From an uncultured Prevotellaceae bacterium (lineage in GTDB: Bacteria; Bacteroidota; Bacteroidia; Bacteroidales; Bacteroidaceae), in contig CAMJFC010000003.1 of assembly GCA_946404865.1 (NCBI GenBank), positions 1-64,000 on the forward strand: a stretch of 64,000 nucleotides of DNA. The letters run 5' to 3'. The notes below the pieces were generated by a model, which worked only from the letters and a program-made list of their open reading frames with translations, was not told where the DNA came from and searched no databases. Both the position numbers and the translations under genes were made by a program. Every line of letters begins with the position of its first letter. Within the stretch, counting starts at the first letter, position 1. This document shows, one piece after another, positions 1 to 8,409 of the stretch.

Positions 1-174
1 CAAAGTTACGAAAAAACGAGAGCAGAACAAAATGAATTTATTCATTTTTTATGCCGAGATGGAGTAACTTATCCAAAGTTACGAAAAAACGAGAGCAGAA
101 CAAAATGAATTTATTCATTTTTTATGCCGAGATGGAGTAACTTATCCAAAGTTACGAAAAATCGAGAGCAGAAC
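1..174 (-). repeat. 73-bp tandem repeat carrying leftward promoters
   Basis: Two exact 73-bp copies (1-73, 74-146) and a partial third (147-174) lie head to tail. Each full copy starts with CAAAGTTA (minus-strand TAACTTTG, the -7 box) followed after 19 bp by CAAA (minus-strand TTTG, the -33 box), so each copy is a consensus Bacteroidetes promoter pointing left, out of the window. The third copy keeps the -7 box at 147-154 but its -33 position reads CACG. Each unit also holds a palindrome with arms AAAATGAAT and ATTCATTTT. The gene served is not in the window. Confidence 0.8.
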
Positions 175-176
175 AC

Positions 177-202
177 GATTTTGTCCTTAAGCGGACAAAA
201 TC
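177..202. other. Perfect inverted repeat, role unclear
   Basis: Arms GATTTTGTCC (177-186) and GGACAAAATC (193-202) are perfect complements around a 6-base spacer. It sits between the utilisation-locus terminator and the leftward promoter repeat. Neither side has a clear T tract, so it could be an operator for the promoters at 1-154 or a secondary hairpin. Confidence 0.5.
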
Positions 203-229
203 TTCTGAATCCTTCATTTGAAAACGAAT

Positions 230-261
230 GAGGGCATGCCTCGAATGATAGGCATGCCCTC
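230..261 (-). terminator. Terminator hairpin of the fructan locus
   Basis: A perfect 12-bp stem (arms 230-241 and 250-261, GAGGGCATGCCT and its complement) with an 8-base loop lies 27 bp beyond the GH32 stop codon. Read on the minus strand it is followed by a T-rich stretch (ATTCGTTTTC). It is the natural end of the minus-strand operon that starts at susC. Confidence 0.7.
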
Positions 262-287
262 GGTGATGTGAAGGAGTTGGTCACCCC

Positions 288-1889
288 TTATTGCTGCGTT
301 ACCCTGACATCGCTGACGGTGATGCTGCCGCCATAGTTGTTGATGCTCCAGCAGTTCTTCTGAATACCGTAGATGCGGTTGGTATAGGCGCACACGTCGT
401 TGATATACATCACCATGACGGAATTGTCGGTGTAGATATCAATATGATAGACGTTGTCTGACGGGCGTTGGAAGTTATAACCGTCGATGCCGCCGATGAA
501 ACCAGCTCCCTTGGGTCCTTCCTGCTCGAAATTCACCTTGCGTGTGTCCTCGCCCTCGGGATTGACCACCATGGTGTAGTATTGGTCGGAGTCGGTGCCA
601 CGGACGAGTGAGATACCGAACTTATCCCAGTTGTTCGAGGTCTTGACGGTGAGTTGGATGTGGTTGCAAGTGCCGAGACGTCCATACAAGACGTAAGCGT
701 CGTTGCCACTGAGCACACCGTTGCTGTAACCGTTGCTGTCTTTGATGCTGAGCGGCTGCTCTTTGTTGTATTTGGCGGCCATGGCGGGCACCTCGCCCAG
801 GGTGAGTGTGCCATCGGTGTGCTGGATGATGCGGTGGCAAACCAGTGCACCGGACCATGCGGGCTCGCCGTCGGCGCCGACGTTCAAATTACGGTCGTGG
901 ATGGTGGTGCCGATGCGGTAGGGGCACCATCCCCAGATGTAGCGGTCGGTACCGTTCGAGGCGGTCTTGCCGGCATAGAAAGCGCGACTGTCGAGCACAC
1001 CCTCATGACCGTCTTTCGGCCAGTTGGCACCCGGATCGTTGAAACAGGCTTTCACACCCTCGAAACTGGTGGCCATCATGTATTTCACTTTGCGGCTCCA
1101 CGGTGCGCGATAACCCTCGCTATAAACGATGTACCAATAGTTGCCCATCTTGAAGATGTCAGGACATTCGCACATGCGGTCCCACACCATATTGAAGGCT
1201 CCCACATGCTCCCAGTTTCTCAGATCGCTGGATTTGAACTCGGCAAACTTCAGGTTCGACGAGATGACCATGTGCCAAAGGCCGTCCTCGGCCTTGAACA
1301 CTTGCGGGTCGCGGAAATCGTTGGCGGAATAGCCGTAGTCGGTGCCTTTGAGCGTCCACACATTGTCTTTCGTCCATGTCTTGAAGTCGGGCGATGTGGC
1401 ACGCATCACAACCTCGCGGTTGGGCAGCAGCACGTTATAGCCGGTGTAGTAGATGTAATACAGGCCGTCTTGCTCATTATAAACGGCACAACCCGTTCCC
1501 AACGAGGCATCCTGTTGTGCTGTCGAGGTGCCGGTGGGGAGGATTTCGCCCAGCGATTCATAGTTGGCGCCATCGCGGGTAGAGACACCCCAGAACGGGT
1601 GATAGCAAGCGCCGTTATTGTCGTATTCTTGCAGGTAGAGCACTTTGAAATCGCCCGTCTTTGCATCGTAGAACGGCATGGGGTCGCCGCAACGGCCGAT
1701 GGCGGTATTGTAGTAGGTTTGGAAACCTGCCTCGTCGGTGCTGTTGAAGAAGGTGGTGGTGCCAGACCAGTCTTTCGGGTCGTCGCCATAGGTGTCATCA
1801 CTACATGAGCAGAGAATGCCAGCTCCCAAAACCCCAGCGGGGAGGGCGATCACCAAATATGCGGCAATGGCTATGATGTTCTTTTTCAT
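288..1889 (-). CDS. GH32-family glycoside hydrolase, surface lipoprotein
   Basis: A 533-residue exported enzyme of the beta-fructosidase type, expected to cut levan or inulin at the cell surface. The three family-32 catalytic signatures are visible: the nucleophile in GDPMPFYD (D69), the RDP triad (193-195) and the acid/base in ECPD (E241). The N-terminus is a signal peptide ending in a lipobox-like LCSC with C29 followed by SDD, which resembles the Bacteroidetes surface-export signal. Residues from about 390 form a C-terminal beta-sandwich-like region. The start at 1889 was chosen because the signal peptide begins there; an upstream in-frame extension overlaps the preceding gene and has no such character. 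It is the last gene of the SusC/SusD operon, 35 bp after the SusE-position gene. Whether it is endo- or exo-acting cannot be read from the sequence. Confidence 0.85.
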   Translation of the reverse strand: MKKNIIAIAAYLVIALPAGVLGAGILCSCSDDTYGDDPKDWSGTTTFFNSTDEAGFQTYYNTAIGRCGDPMPFYDAKTGDFKVLYLQEYDNNGACYHPFWGVSTRDGANYESLGEILPTGTSTAQQDASLGTGCAVYNEQDGLYYIYYTGYNVLLPNREVVMRATSPDFKTWTKDNVWTLKGTDYGYSANDFRDPQVFKAEDGLWHMVISSNLKFAEFKSSDLRNWEHVGAFNMVWDRMCECPDIFKMGNYWYIVYSEGYRAPWSRKVKYMMATSFEGVKACFNDPGANWPKDGHEGVLDSRAFYAGKTASNGTDRYIWGWCPYRIGTTIHDRNLNVGADGEPAWSGALVCHRIIQHTDGTLTLGEVPAMAAKYNKEQPLSIKDSNGYSNGVLSGNDAYVLYGRLGTCNHIQLTVKTSNNWDKFGISLVRGTDSDQYYTMVVNPEGEDTRKVNFEQEGPKGAGFIGGIDGYNFQRPSDNVYHIDIYTDNSVMVMYINDVCAYTNRIYGIQKNCWSINNYGGSITVSDVRVTQQ

Positions 1890-1924
1890 ATTTCTGTCTT
1901 TTTTGTTTAATGGTTGTGATGATA

Positions 1925-3346
1925 TTATTCCCCAGCGGAAATGGTCAGTGAGGGTGCCAGATATTTGAACGCGTTGGCTGTAATCTTGGCGATATTGCGG
2001 TGGAAATTCTCCACATAGCCACCCTCGAAGGTGTATGAGTACCAGTCGTAGCAGCCAGAGCCGATGCAGATGATGCCACCCTTGCCGTCGTGGGCGGGAT
2101 ATTCCCAAGCCACAACTGCGCCGTCGCCGCCTACACCGATAATCTTACCGCCCGTACGCGATTCCCAAGCAGCATGGTCGTCATAACCTCCCCAGTCAGT
2201 GCCAATGTGGTATTGGGCGGTGGAGTTGGTGATGTGGTAACCGGCATCTGTGCAATAGACTTCTTGCGGGTTGTCGCCAGTAATCAGGTCTTGCCACAGC
2301 GGATGGTCATTCTGGCCATCGTAGATGCGGAACGACCATGGGCCGCCACACATTTCGGCTGATGCCTCGTCCTGTCCCCAACAGTTGTTCGGGGTGGTCC
2401 ACTCGTCATCGCCCGTCACACCGATAAACGATGGCAGGTTGGTGGCATAGCGGGTCAGGAACAGGGCTCCGCCGTTCTCATAGAATTGGCGCAATTCAAT
2501 CTTCGTATCTAAGGCGTCTGTAGCCTTGACAGCGAACGCATCGTGGCCGTCAACACCACCATCGACATGCCAGTGCCACCAGATAATCTTACACTCAGAG
2601 AGGTCGAGCGTTCCGGCACGCAGGTCGGCAAACGAGGCGTAGAGCGATGAACCGACATGGCCCAACATCCATTGGCATGCTTCCTTCGCCTCGGGGTCGA
2701 GGTCGTTCATCGTGGCAGCGGATCCGATGAAGAGAGCCTTCGGCTTGTCAATAGCAAACACGGTGACGGTGTAGGTGCTCTCTGCCGAGTTATTGGTGAC
2801 ATGGTAGGTCACAGGTTCTGAGAAGTCCTGAGCCACACCCGATGCGGGGCTGATGGTGGCATCCTGACTGTAAGTGATGGTCGGCACGAGGTCGGTCACA
2901 CCGATGGAGGCGGGCACATAGACGGTGATGGTCTTGGCCTCCTCGTCGATAGAGCCGGTATAGATGTCGTTGATGACGAAATGGGTGATGCGGGCCTCGT
3001 CGTGCCGCACACTGATGGTCCAGTCCATGAACACATCGCCATTGGTCACATGCAATACTTTGGCGGCATCCAGATTAAGGGTCTCGCCTTGTTTAACGTT
3101 GCACGATGCTCCATTGGAGATATTGAGTGAGGTGATGGTCATGGCCGAGGTCTCGTAGATTTCGGGCAGACGGACTACGATGCTGCGCGAGTTCAGGTCT
3201 ATGGTTCCCTCGTAGTTGTCAAGGGAGATGGACTCAATCATGCAGTCGCCGTCTAAGCGCAGGTCGCTGACATTGTCGTCTGAGCAAGCCGTGAACAGAA
3301 GGCCTGTGCAGAAAAGCGAAAGAATGAATAAAATATGTCGTCTCAT
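1925..3346 (-). CDS. SusE-position outer-membrane lipoprotein (DUF4960-like)
   Basis: A 473-residue lipoprotein: the signal peptide ends in LLFTAC followed by SDD, consistent with display on the outer surface. Residues about 35-215 look like two beta-rich Ig-like modules (the first with repeated hydrophobic strands and DWTISV, the second ending TYTVTVFAI). From about 215 a second domain begins KALFIGSAATMN and is rich in W, H and G (IIWWHWHVDGG), resembling the DUF4960 domain that I recall from fructan loci. Its place between susD and GH32 is that of the levan-binding protein of the Bacteroides thetaiotaomicron fructan locus, so a role in binding polysaccharide is inferred. No catalytic motif was recognised. 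Confidence 0.7.
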   Translation of the reverse strand: MRRHILFILSLFCTGLLFTACSDDNVSDLRLDGDCMIESISLDNYEGTIDLNSRSIVVRLPEIYETSAMTITSLNISNGASCNVKQGETLNLDAAKVLHVTNGDVFMDWTISVRHDEARITHFVINDIYTGSIDEEAKTITVYVPASIGVTDLVPTITYSQDATISPASGVAQDFSEPVTYHVTNNSAESTYTVTVFAIDKPKALFIGSAATMNDLDPEAKEACQWMLGHVGSSLYASFADLRAGTLDLSECKIIWWHWHVDGGVDGHDAFAVKATDALDTKIELRQFYENGGALFLTRYATNLPSFIGVTGDDEWTTPNNCWGQDEASAEMCGGPWSFRIYDGQNDHPLWQDLITGDNPQEVYCTDAGYHITNSTAQYHIGTDWGGYDDHAAWESRTGGKIIGVGGDGAVVAWEYPAHDGKGGIICIGSGCYDWYSYTFEGGYVENFHRNIAKITANAFKYLAPSLTISAGE

Positions 3347-3381
3347 AATTGTATGATGTTTAATGCTTTAAATCTTAAATC

Positions 3382-5127
3382 TTACCAGTTGCCAATATTT
3401 TGTGTGTAGTGACCATTGGAGGCCGAGATTTGCTCAAATGGAATGGGCAGGTACTCGTCTTTATTGGCAGTGAAATGTGCGGAACTATAGATGGCGCAGT
3501 GGCCAATCTCTTCTGCGTAGTATTTGTTGAGCACGGTGGCCGCTTCGCCCCAACGCACCAGGTCAAAGAACCGCTCGCTCTCCATGCCTAACTCCAAACG
3601 GCGTTCCATCTTGACAATCTTGATGGCTTGTTCCTTGGAGTAGGAACCCGTGTAGTTGCTGACATAAAACTTCACACCATATTTGCTCGGATAGCTGGCT
3701 ATCATTTGGGTGCTGGAAGCAGCACGGCTGCGCACTTGGTTGACCAGTTTGATGGCTTCGGCACTCTGTCCCAGTTGGGCATAGGCTTCGGCACGCTCCA
3801 ACAGCACGTCTGCATAACGGAACACGATGCGGTTCATCGGCGAGGCCCAATAGGAACCCTTAATCAAGTAATCGTCTAACAATGCGGGGTCAATGTTATG
3901 TTTTAACGAAACGTAGTAACCATACAAACCATTAGAGCGGCTCCAAATGCTGGTTTCTTCCATCATGAATTTAGGATTGAACATATAGGGCAGTCCGGGC
4001 ATGCCGACGGTGAGGAAGAGGCGCGGGTCGGCATTGTCGGTAGCCTTGTCGTAATCTTTCTCGTTGAAATTGTCAATCAGTGGCAGACCGTCGTTACCAG
4101 TACGATAGGCATTGACGAGGTTCTGCGACGGTTTATAGAAATCGCAGCCGCCATCGGTTACTTCTGGGATGTTGGGCGGTATCAGACCATAGCTCCAGTT
4201 CAAGTTGCCGAAGGTGGAACCATCGTTGCGTGAATATTGGATGGCCCAAACGCTCTCCTTACCATTCTCAAATTTATCTTCGGGGCGGAAGTTGTTGTGC
4301 ATGTCTTCCTCCAACCCGTAGTTGGTATAGAGGGCGGGGTTGGTGAACTCAATCACTTTCTCCAGGTCTTGTTGGTTGATGCTCGTCACCTGGTTGCTGT
4401 TCTCGTCATCTTGATGATAAGCTTTATAGAGATAAACCTTAGCCAGAAAAGCTGCGGCGCTGGCCTTTGTGGGGCGTCCCTTGTCTTCCTGTGTCTGCGG
4501 AAGGGTGTTGTAGGCTTCCATCAGGTCGTCGATGATGAGTTGCCATCCCTCATCGTTGTTATAAGTGGTGTTGGTGAGGTTGTTATAGTCATCGTAAGTC
4601 AGATTCTCATCCACAACAAAGGGGATGTGCTTATAAAGGCGTTTAAGCAGGAAGTGGCCGTAGGCACGGAGGAACTTCATCTCGGCCAACCGCTGTTGTT
4701 TCATGCCATAGTCGCTCTCGTTGAGCAGGGCGATGGCTGCGTTCACACGTGAGAGGCATTTGTAAAGACGCACCCACATATCGTTGATGTTCCAGTTGCC
4801 GGTCAGTACACCTTGTTGTACTTCCAACTGATGGAACACATCACCGTCGCTGGTACCGCTGCCGCCTTTGTAGGCATCATCGGAGCGTACGTCGAAGTTC
4901 CACATCGAGAAGGATGAGTTGATGTCTTCGGCGGAGGTGAAGATGGCGTATGCGGATACCACCATGGCTTCTGCGTTCTCGGGCGTTTTTACTTGCTCAT
5001 CGCTGAGCGTGCCTTGCGGCACATGCTCTTCGAGGAAGGAGGAGCAGGAACTCAGAATCCCGCCGCCCATGCCTAAGGAAAGGGCCGCCATCAAAAATGC
5101 TGCTGTTTTTATGATATTCTTTTTCAT
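3382..5127 (-). CDS. susD: SusD-family nutrient-binding lipoprotein
   Basis: A 581-residue SusD homologue that would cap the SusC channel and bind oligosaccharide at the cell surface. It has a lipoprotein signal (GGGILSSC, C28) and the usual SusD layout: TPR-like helical N-terminal half (LYKCLSRVNAAIALL, LAEMKFLRAYGHFLL) and a C-terminal half ending in the RagB/SusD signature (VVRMERRLELGMESERFFDLVRW-like region at about 505-530). It is 45 bp downstream of susC and 35 bp upstream of the SusE-position gene. The signal peptide and the bases around the start are nearly the same as those of the GH32 gene (see findings). Confidence 0.93.
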   Translation of the reverse strand: MKKNIIKTAAFLMAALSLGMGGGILSSCSSFLEEHVPQGTLSDEQVKTPENAEAMVVSAYAIFTSAEDINSSFSMWNFDVRSDDAYKGGSGTSDGDVFHQLEVQQGVLTGNWNINDMWVRLYKCLSRVNAAIALLNESDYGMKQQRLAEMKFLRAYGHFLLKRLYKHIPFVVDENLTYDDYNNLTNTTYNNDEGWQLIIDDLMEAYNTLPQTQEDKGRPTKASAAAFLAKVYLYKAYHQDDENSNQVTSINQQDLEKVIEFTNPALYTNYGLEEDMHNNFRPEDKFENGKESVWAIQYSRNDGSTFGNLNWSYGLIPPNIPEVTDGGCDFYKPSQNLVNAYRTGNDGLPLIDNFNEKDYDKATDNADPRLFLTVGMPGLPYMFNPKFMMEETSIWSRSNGLYGYYVSLKHNIDPALLDDYLIKGSYWASPMNRIVFRYADVLLERAEAYAQLGQSAEAIKLVNQVRSRAASSTQMIASYPSKYGVKFYVSNYTGSYSKEQAIKIVKMERRLELGMESERFFDLVRWGEAATVLNKYYAEEIGHCAIYSSAHFTANKDEYLPIPFEQISASNGHYTQNIGNW

Positions 5128-5172
5128 ATTTCTATTCTTATGATTGATATGGTTGTTGTGGTAAAGCCTGTC

Positions 5173-8100
5173 TTAGAATGAAACATTCAGTCCGAAGGTC
5201 ACGTTGACGGGAATCGGGTAGCCGAAGTTGGCGTTTTCAGGATCGACACCAGTAAACTTGCTACTCTTGATGGTGAGCAGGTTCTGAGCAGAGAGATAGA
5301 CGCGCAGACGCTGCATATAGAGCTTCTCGGTGATGCTCTTCGGGAAGTTGTAGCCCAATTGGATGGTGCGTAGCTTGGCGAATGAGCCGTTCTCGACGAA
5401 ATAGCTGCTGACACGCTTTTCATTGTTGTTGTCCATGGTGCTGATGGCGGGGATATTGCTGCCCATGTTGGTCGGAGTCCAGGCGTCGAGCAGACGGTCG
5501 CCTTTGTTCAGGTTAGAGATGTTCAGACCACTCCACAGGTCGGTCTCTTTCTTCAGGTCACTGATGACATCCACACCTTGTACTCCCTGCCAGAACATGG
5601 TGAGGTCGAAGTTCTTGTATTGCAGGTAAATGTTCAGACCCCAGGTGAAGTCGGGTACAGGCGAGTAAATCCACTCTTGGTCTTTCTCGTTGATGACACC
5701 GTCTTCGTTCAGGTCTTTCCAACGGATGCGGCCAAGGCCGGCACCATCTTGTTGTGCGTGGTTGTCTATCTCCTCCTGGCTCTTGAAGATGCCGTCATAG
5801 ACATAACCCACCTGCGAGTATATGGGATGTCCCACAACACTCTCCACTCCGTTGCCACCGAAGTCACCTTTGGCGGCGATGGTTTCGGGCAGTTTGGTCA
5901 CTTTGTTGCGATAGGTACCAAAGTTGCCTGCGATGTCATATTGGAAGTCGCCGATGTTGCCGCGATAGCCAAGGTTGAACTCAATACCCTTGTTCTCCAT
6001 CTCGCCGGCGTTAATCCATTGACTGGAACCTTCACCCATCACACCAATGCCGAGCATGGAGACCAGGATGTCGGTGGTCTTCTTGTAATACCACTCAAAT
6101 GAACCGTAGAGTGCGTTGCGGAAGAATCCGAAGTCAAGTCCGAGGTTGGTCTGGGTGGTCGTTTCCCATTTCAAATCGTCGTTACCCAGTTGGTTACGCT
6201 TGAAACCGCTGGGCAGCTGCTGGCCGCCGTTGGTACCTGCGATGTCATAACTCGTACCGAAGCTCTGACCACCGAAGTTGGCTTCGCCGTAGTTGCTCTC
6301 ATAGAGCGTGTAGCGGGCGATATTCGAGATTTCCTGGTTACCAGTCTCACCCCATGAGGCACGGAGTTTCAGGTTGTCTATCCAATTGATGTTCTTCATG
6401 AAATTCTCCTCGTTGATACGCCAACCGGCAGAGACAGAGGGGAACATACCGTAGCGGTTGTTCTTACCGAAACGGCTGGAACCATCGTAGCGGAGTGTGA
6501 GACTGAGCAGATAACGGTCAGCGTAGGTGTAGTTCACTTTGCCAAAGTAAGATACCAAAGTGTAACCGCCGCCTTCTCCGTAAGCCTCGGCCTCGCCCAC
6601 ACCTGCGTTAGGCCACATGTAGTCGGGGTTGAGTACGGCGAAGTCGAATTGCTTGCCGCTGAACCAACTGTCGTCTTCGCGGTTGATCTCAGTACCAATC
6701 ATGGCGTCACCACGGTGGGGACCTTTTTCGAAGTTATAGGTAGCGATGGCGTTCCACATCCATTTGGTCCAATGCTCCTGCTTACCTTCTACGGCGTTGG
6801 TGGCGTTGGCCACGGTGCCTTCGGTCACAGGGTAGGTGAAGATGCGCTGCTCTTTCTGTGCATAGTCAATACCGAACGTCGATTTGATGTTGAAGTCTTT
6901 GAACGGACTGATATTGATGTAAGCGTCGCCGAAGGTCCGCCAATAGGTGTAACGATTGTCGGAGTTACGTGTCAGACGGGCCAATGGGTTTTCGCGGTCG
7001 GGGTAGCCGCCCACAGGACCGGCGTAAGCGCCACTTGTCGTGTAAACGGGCAGCGAGGGGTTGAACTGAAGAACATTCTCCAAGAAACCGCCGGGGGCCT
7101 GTACCTCGCTTGTGCGGTTAATGGTGAAGTGCTCGCCCACGGTCACGATGTCGCGGTCGTGGATTCGCAGCAGTTTGTATTCGGTGTTGATACGGCCGGA
7201 GAAACGCTCGAAGTCGGAGTGCTTGATGATACCTTTATTATTATAGTAACCCAAGGAGAAGAATGATGAGCCACGATCCGAACCGTTGCTCAGCGACACG
7301 TTGTATTGCTGTACCACGCCGGTGCGGGTGGTTTGGTCAAACCAGTCGGTGTCGGCTGCGGGTGTGGTTCCGGCGGCATCCAGATACTTGTTCATGGTCA
7401 GACCGTTGAGCACGGGCACGCCCTGAGCGTCGTAGGCCCAGTCGTAGTGATAACCCAGACCGTTACGGTTGGGGTCGAGCCCGTCGTTCACATAGCCTTG
7501 CCACATCACCTGTCCGAACTGTTTGGCATTGAGCACCTTCATCTTGTGGGCATAGGTTTGTACGGACACACTACCGTCGAAATCGATGTGTATCTTGCCT
7601 TCCTTACCGCGCTTGGTGGTGATGATGATGACACCATTAGCAGCACGGCTACCATAGATAGATGCCGAGGCGGCATCTTTCAGCACTTGGATGCTTTCGA
7701 TGTCGTTGCCGTTCAACTCATGCATGCCTGCCTTGGTGGGCACACCGTCGATGATGTAGAGGGGGTCGTTGTTGTTGAGCGTGCCGACACCACGGATGCG
7801 TACGGTGGCAGAGCCCGAGGGAGCACCATCGGCAGCGATGTTCATGCCGGGCACACGTCCCTGCATGGCTTTGATGGGGTTGTTCTCGTTTTGTTTGGCC
7901 AGGTCGTTGACACTCACCGTCGAGACGGCACCAGTCAAGTCGGCTTTGCGCTGCACGGTATAACCTGTCACCACCACCTCGTTCAGTGTCTGCGCATCAT
8001 CGCGCAGGGTTACGGTCATACCGTCGGTGGCTGCTACCTCCTGGGTCTGAAGACCGATGTAGGAGATGATGAGCGTCTTGCCGGCTTCTACTTTCAGGGT

Positions 8101-8280
8101 GAAATTCCCGTCCAAGTCGGTCGCTGTTCCGTTGGTCGAGTCTTTCTCTCTCACGGTGGCGCCGATGACGCCTTCACCAGTCTCATCGACCACGGTGCCG
8201 TGAATCTCAGTCTGAGCATGCACAAATGTACAGGCTAAGACCGTCAGCAGAGTCAATAGGAATCGTTTCATTTGTTTCAT
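5173..8280 (-). CDS. susC: SusC-family TonB-dependent outer-membrane transporter
   Basis: A 1035-residue outer-membrane receptor. After a signal peptide (cleavage near VHAQ, residue 23) comes a carboxypeptidase-regulatory-like domain (about 25-100), the TonB-box region (EVVVTGYTVQRKADLTGAV), a plug domain (about 115-230, with SIYGSRAANGVIIITTKRG) and a beta-barrel ending in aromatic F (VTFGLNVSF). It would import fructan oligosaccharides using TonB energy together with SusD. A second ATG three codons in (8271) is possible. The upstream region carries a -7 box at 8321-8328 and the palindromic element at 8336-8393. Confidence 0.95.
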   Translation of the reverse strand: MKQMKRFLLTLLTVLACTFVHAQTEIHGTVVDETGEGVIGATVREKDSTNGTATDLDGNFTLKVEAGKTLIISYIGLQTQEVAATDGMTVTLRDDAQTLNEVVVTGYTVQRKADLTGAVSTVSVNDLAKQNENNPIKAMQGRVPGMNIAADGAPSGSATVRIRGVGTLNNNDPLYIIDGVPTKAGMHELNGNDIESIQVLKDAASASIYGSRAANGVIIITTKRGKEGKIHIDFDGSVSVQTYAHKMKVLNAKQFGQVMWQGYVNDGLDPNRNGLGYHYDWAYDAQGVPVLNGLTMNKYLDAAGTTPAADTDWFDQTTRTGVVQQYNVSLSNGSDRGSSFFSLGYYNNKGIIKHSDFERFSGRINTEYKLLRIHDRDIVTVGEHFTINRTSEVQAPGGFLENVLQFNPSLPVYTTSGAYAGPVGGYPDRENPLARLTRNSDNRYTYWRTFGDAYINISPFKDFNIKSTFGIDYAQKEQRIFTYPVTEGTVANATNAVEGKQEHWTKWMWNAIATYNFEKGPHRGDAMIGTEINREDDSWFSGKQFDFAVLNPDYMWPNAGVGEAEAYGEGGGYTLVSYFGKVNYTYADRYLLSLTLRYDGSSRFGKNNRYGMFPSVSAGWRINEENFMKNINWIDNLKLRASWGETGNQEISNIARYTLYESNYGEANFGGQSFGTSYDIAGTNGGQQLPSGFKRNQLGNDDLKWETTTQTNLGLDFGFFRNALYGSFEWYYKKTTDILVSMLGIGVMGEGSSQWINAGEMENKGIEFNLGYRGNIGDFQYDIAGNFGTYRNKVTKLPETIAAKGDFGGNGVESVVGHPIYSQVGYVYDGIFKSQEEIDNHAQQDGAGLGRIRWKDLNEDGVINEKDQEWIYSPVPDFTWGLNIYLQYKNFDLTMFWQGVQGVDVISDLKKETDLWSGLNISNLNKGDRLLDAWTPTNMGSNIPAISTMDNNNEKRVSSYFVENGSFAKLRTIQLGYNFPKSITEKLYMQRLRVYLSAQNLLTIKSSKFTGVDPENANFGYPIPVNVTFGLNVSF

Positions 8281-8320
8281 TTGTTTGTGTTTTTAGTTAC
8301 TATACGTTTCAAGTTTGCCG

Positions 8321-8328
8321 CAAAATTA
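8321..8328 (-). promoter_or_regulatory. susC promoter -7 box
   Basis: CAAAATTA on the plus strand gives TAATTTTG on the minus strand, matching TAnnTTTG. It lies 40 bp before the susC start. No consensus -33 TTTG sits at the normal distance; instead the palindromic element at 8336-8393 occupies the -33 region, as expected for an activator-dependent promoter. Confidence 0.6.
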
Positions 8329-8335
8329 AAGACAA

Positions 8336-8393
8336 AGCGCGCAAACGACTGCTAATTATCGTTCACGCGCTATCATTTATGTTACAGGGAACA
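8336..8393 (-). promoter_or_regulatory. Palindromic operator-like element, copy 1 (before susC)
   Basis: Arms AGCGCGCAAACGA (8336-8348) and TCGTTCACGCGCT (8359-8371) form an imperfect inverted repeat, 11 of 13 paired, followed by a conserved 22-bp tail. A second copy at 10071-10128 is identical at 46 of 58 positions without gaps. In both copies the element begins 7 bp from the minus-strand -7 box. I infer a binding site for the AraC-type regulator at 8410-9969. Confidence 0.7.
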
Positions 8394-8409
8394 AACGTTG
8401 GGTATTTTG

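Noticed and set aside
1..174. Possible CRISPR array
   Set aside because: The units are contiguous 73-bp tandem copies without unique spacers and there are no cas genes.
654..1808. 384-codon open frame opposite the GH32 gene
   Set aside because: It is antisense to a well-recognised enzyme, has no family resemblance and arises from codon bias in the GC-rich third position.
1890..2108. 73-codon N-terminal extension of the GH32 gene
   Set aside because: It overlaps the upstream gene and would bury the lipoprotein signal peptide.
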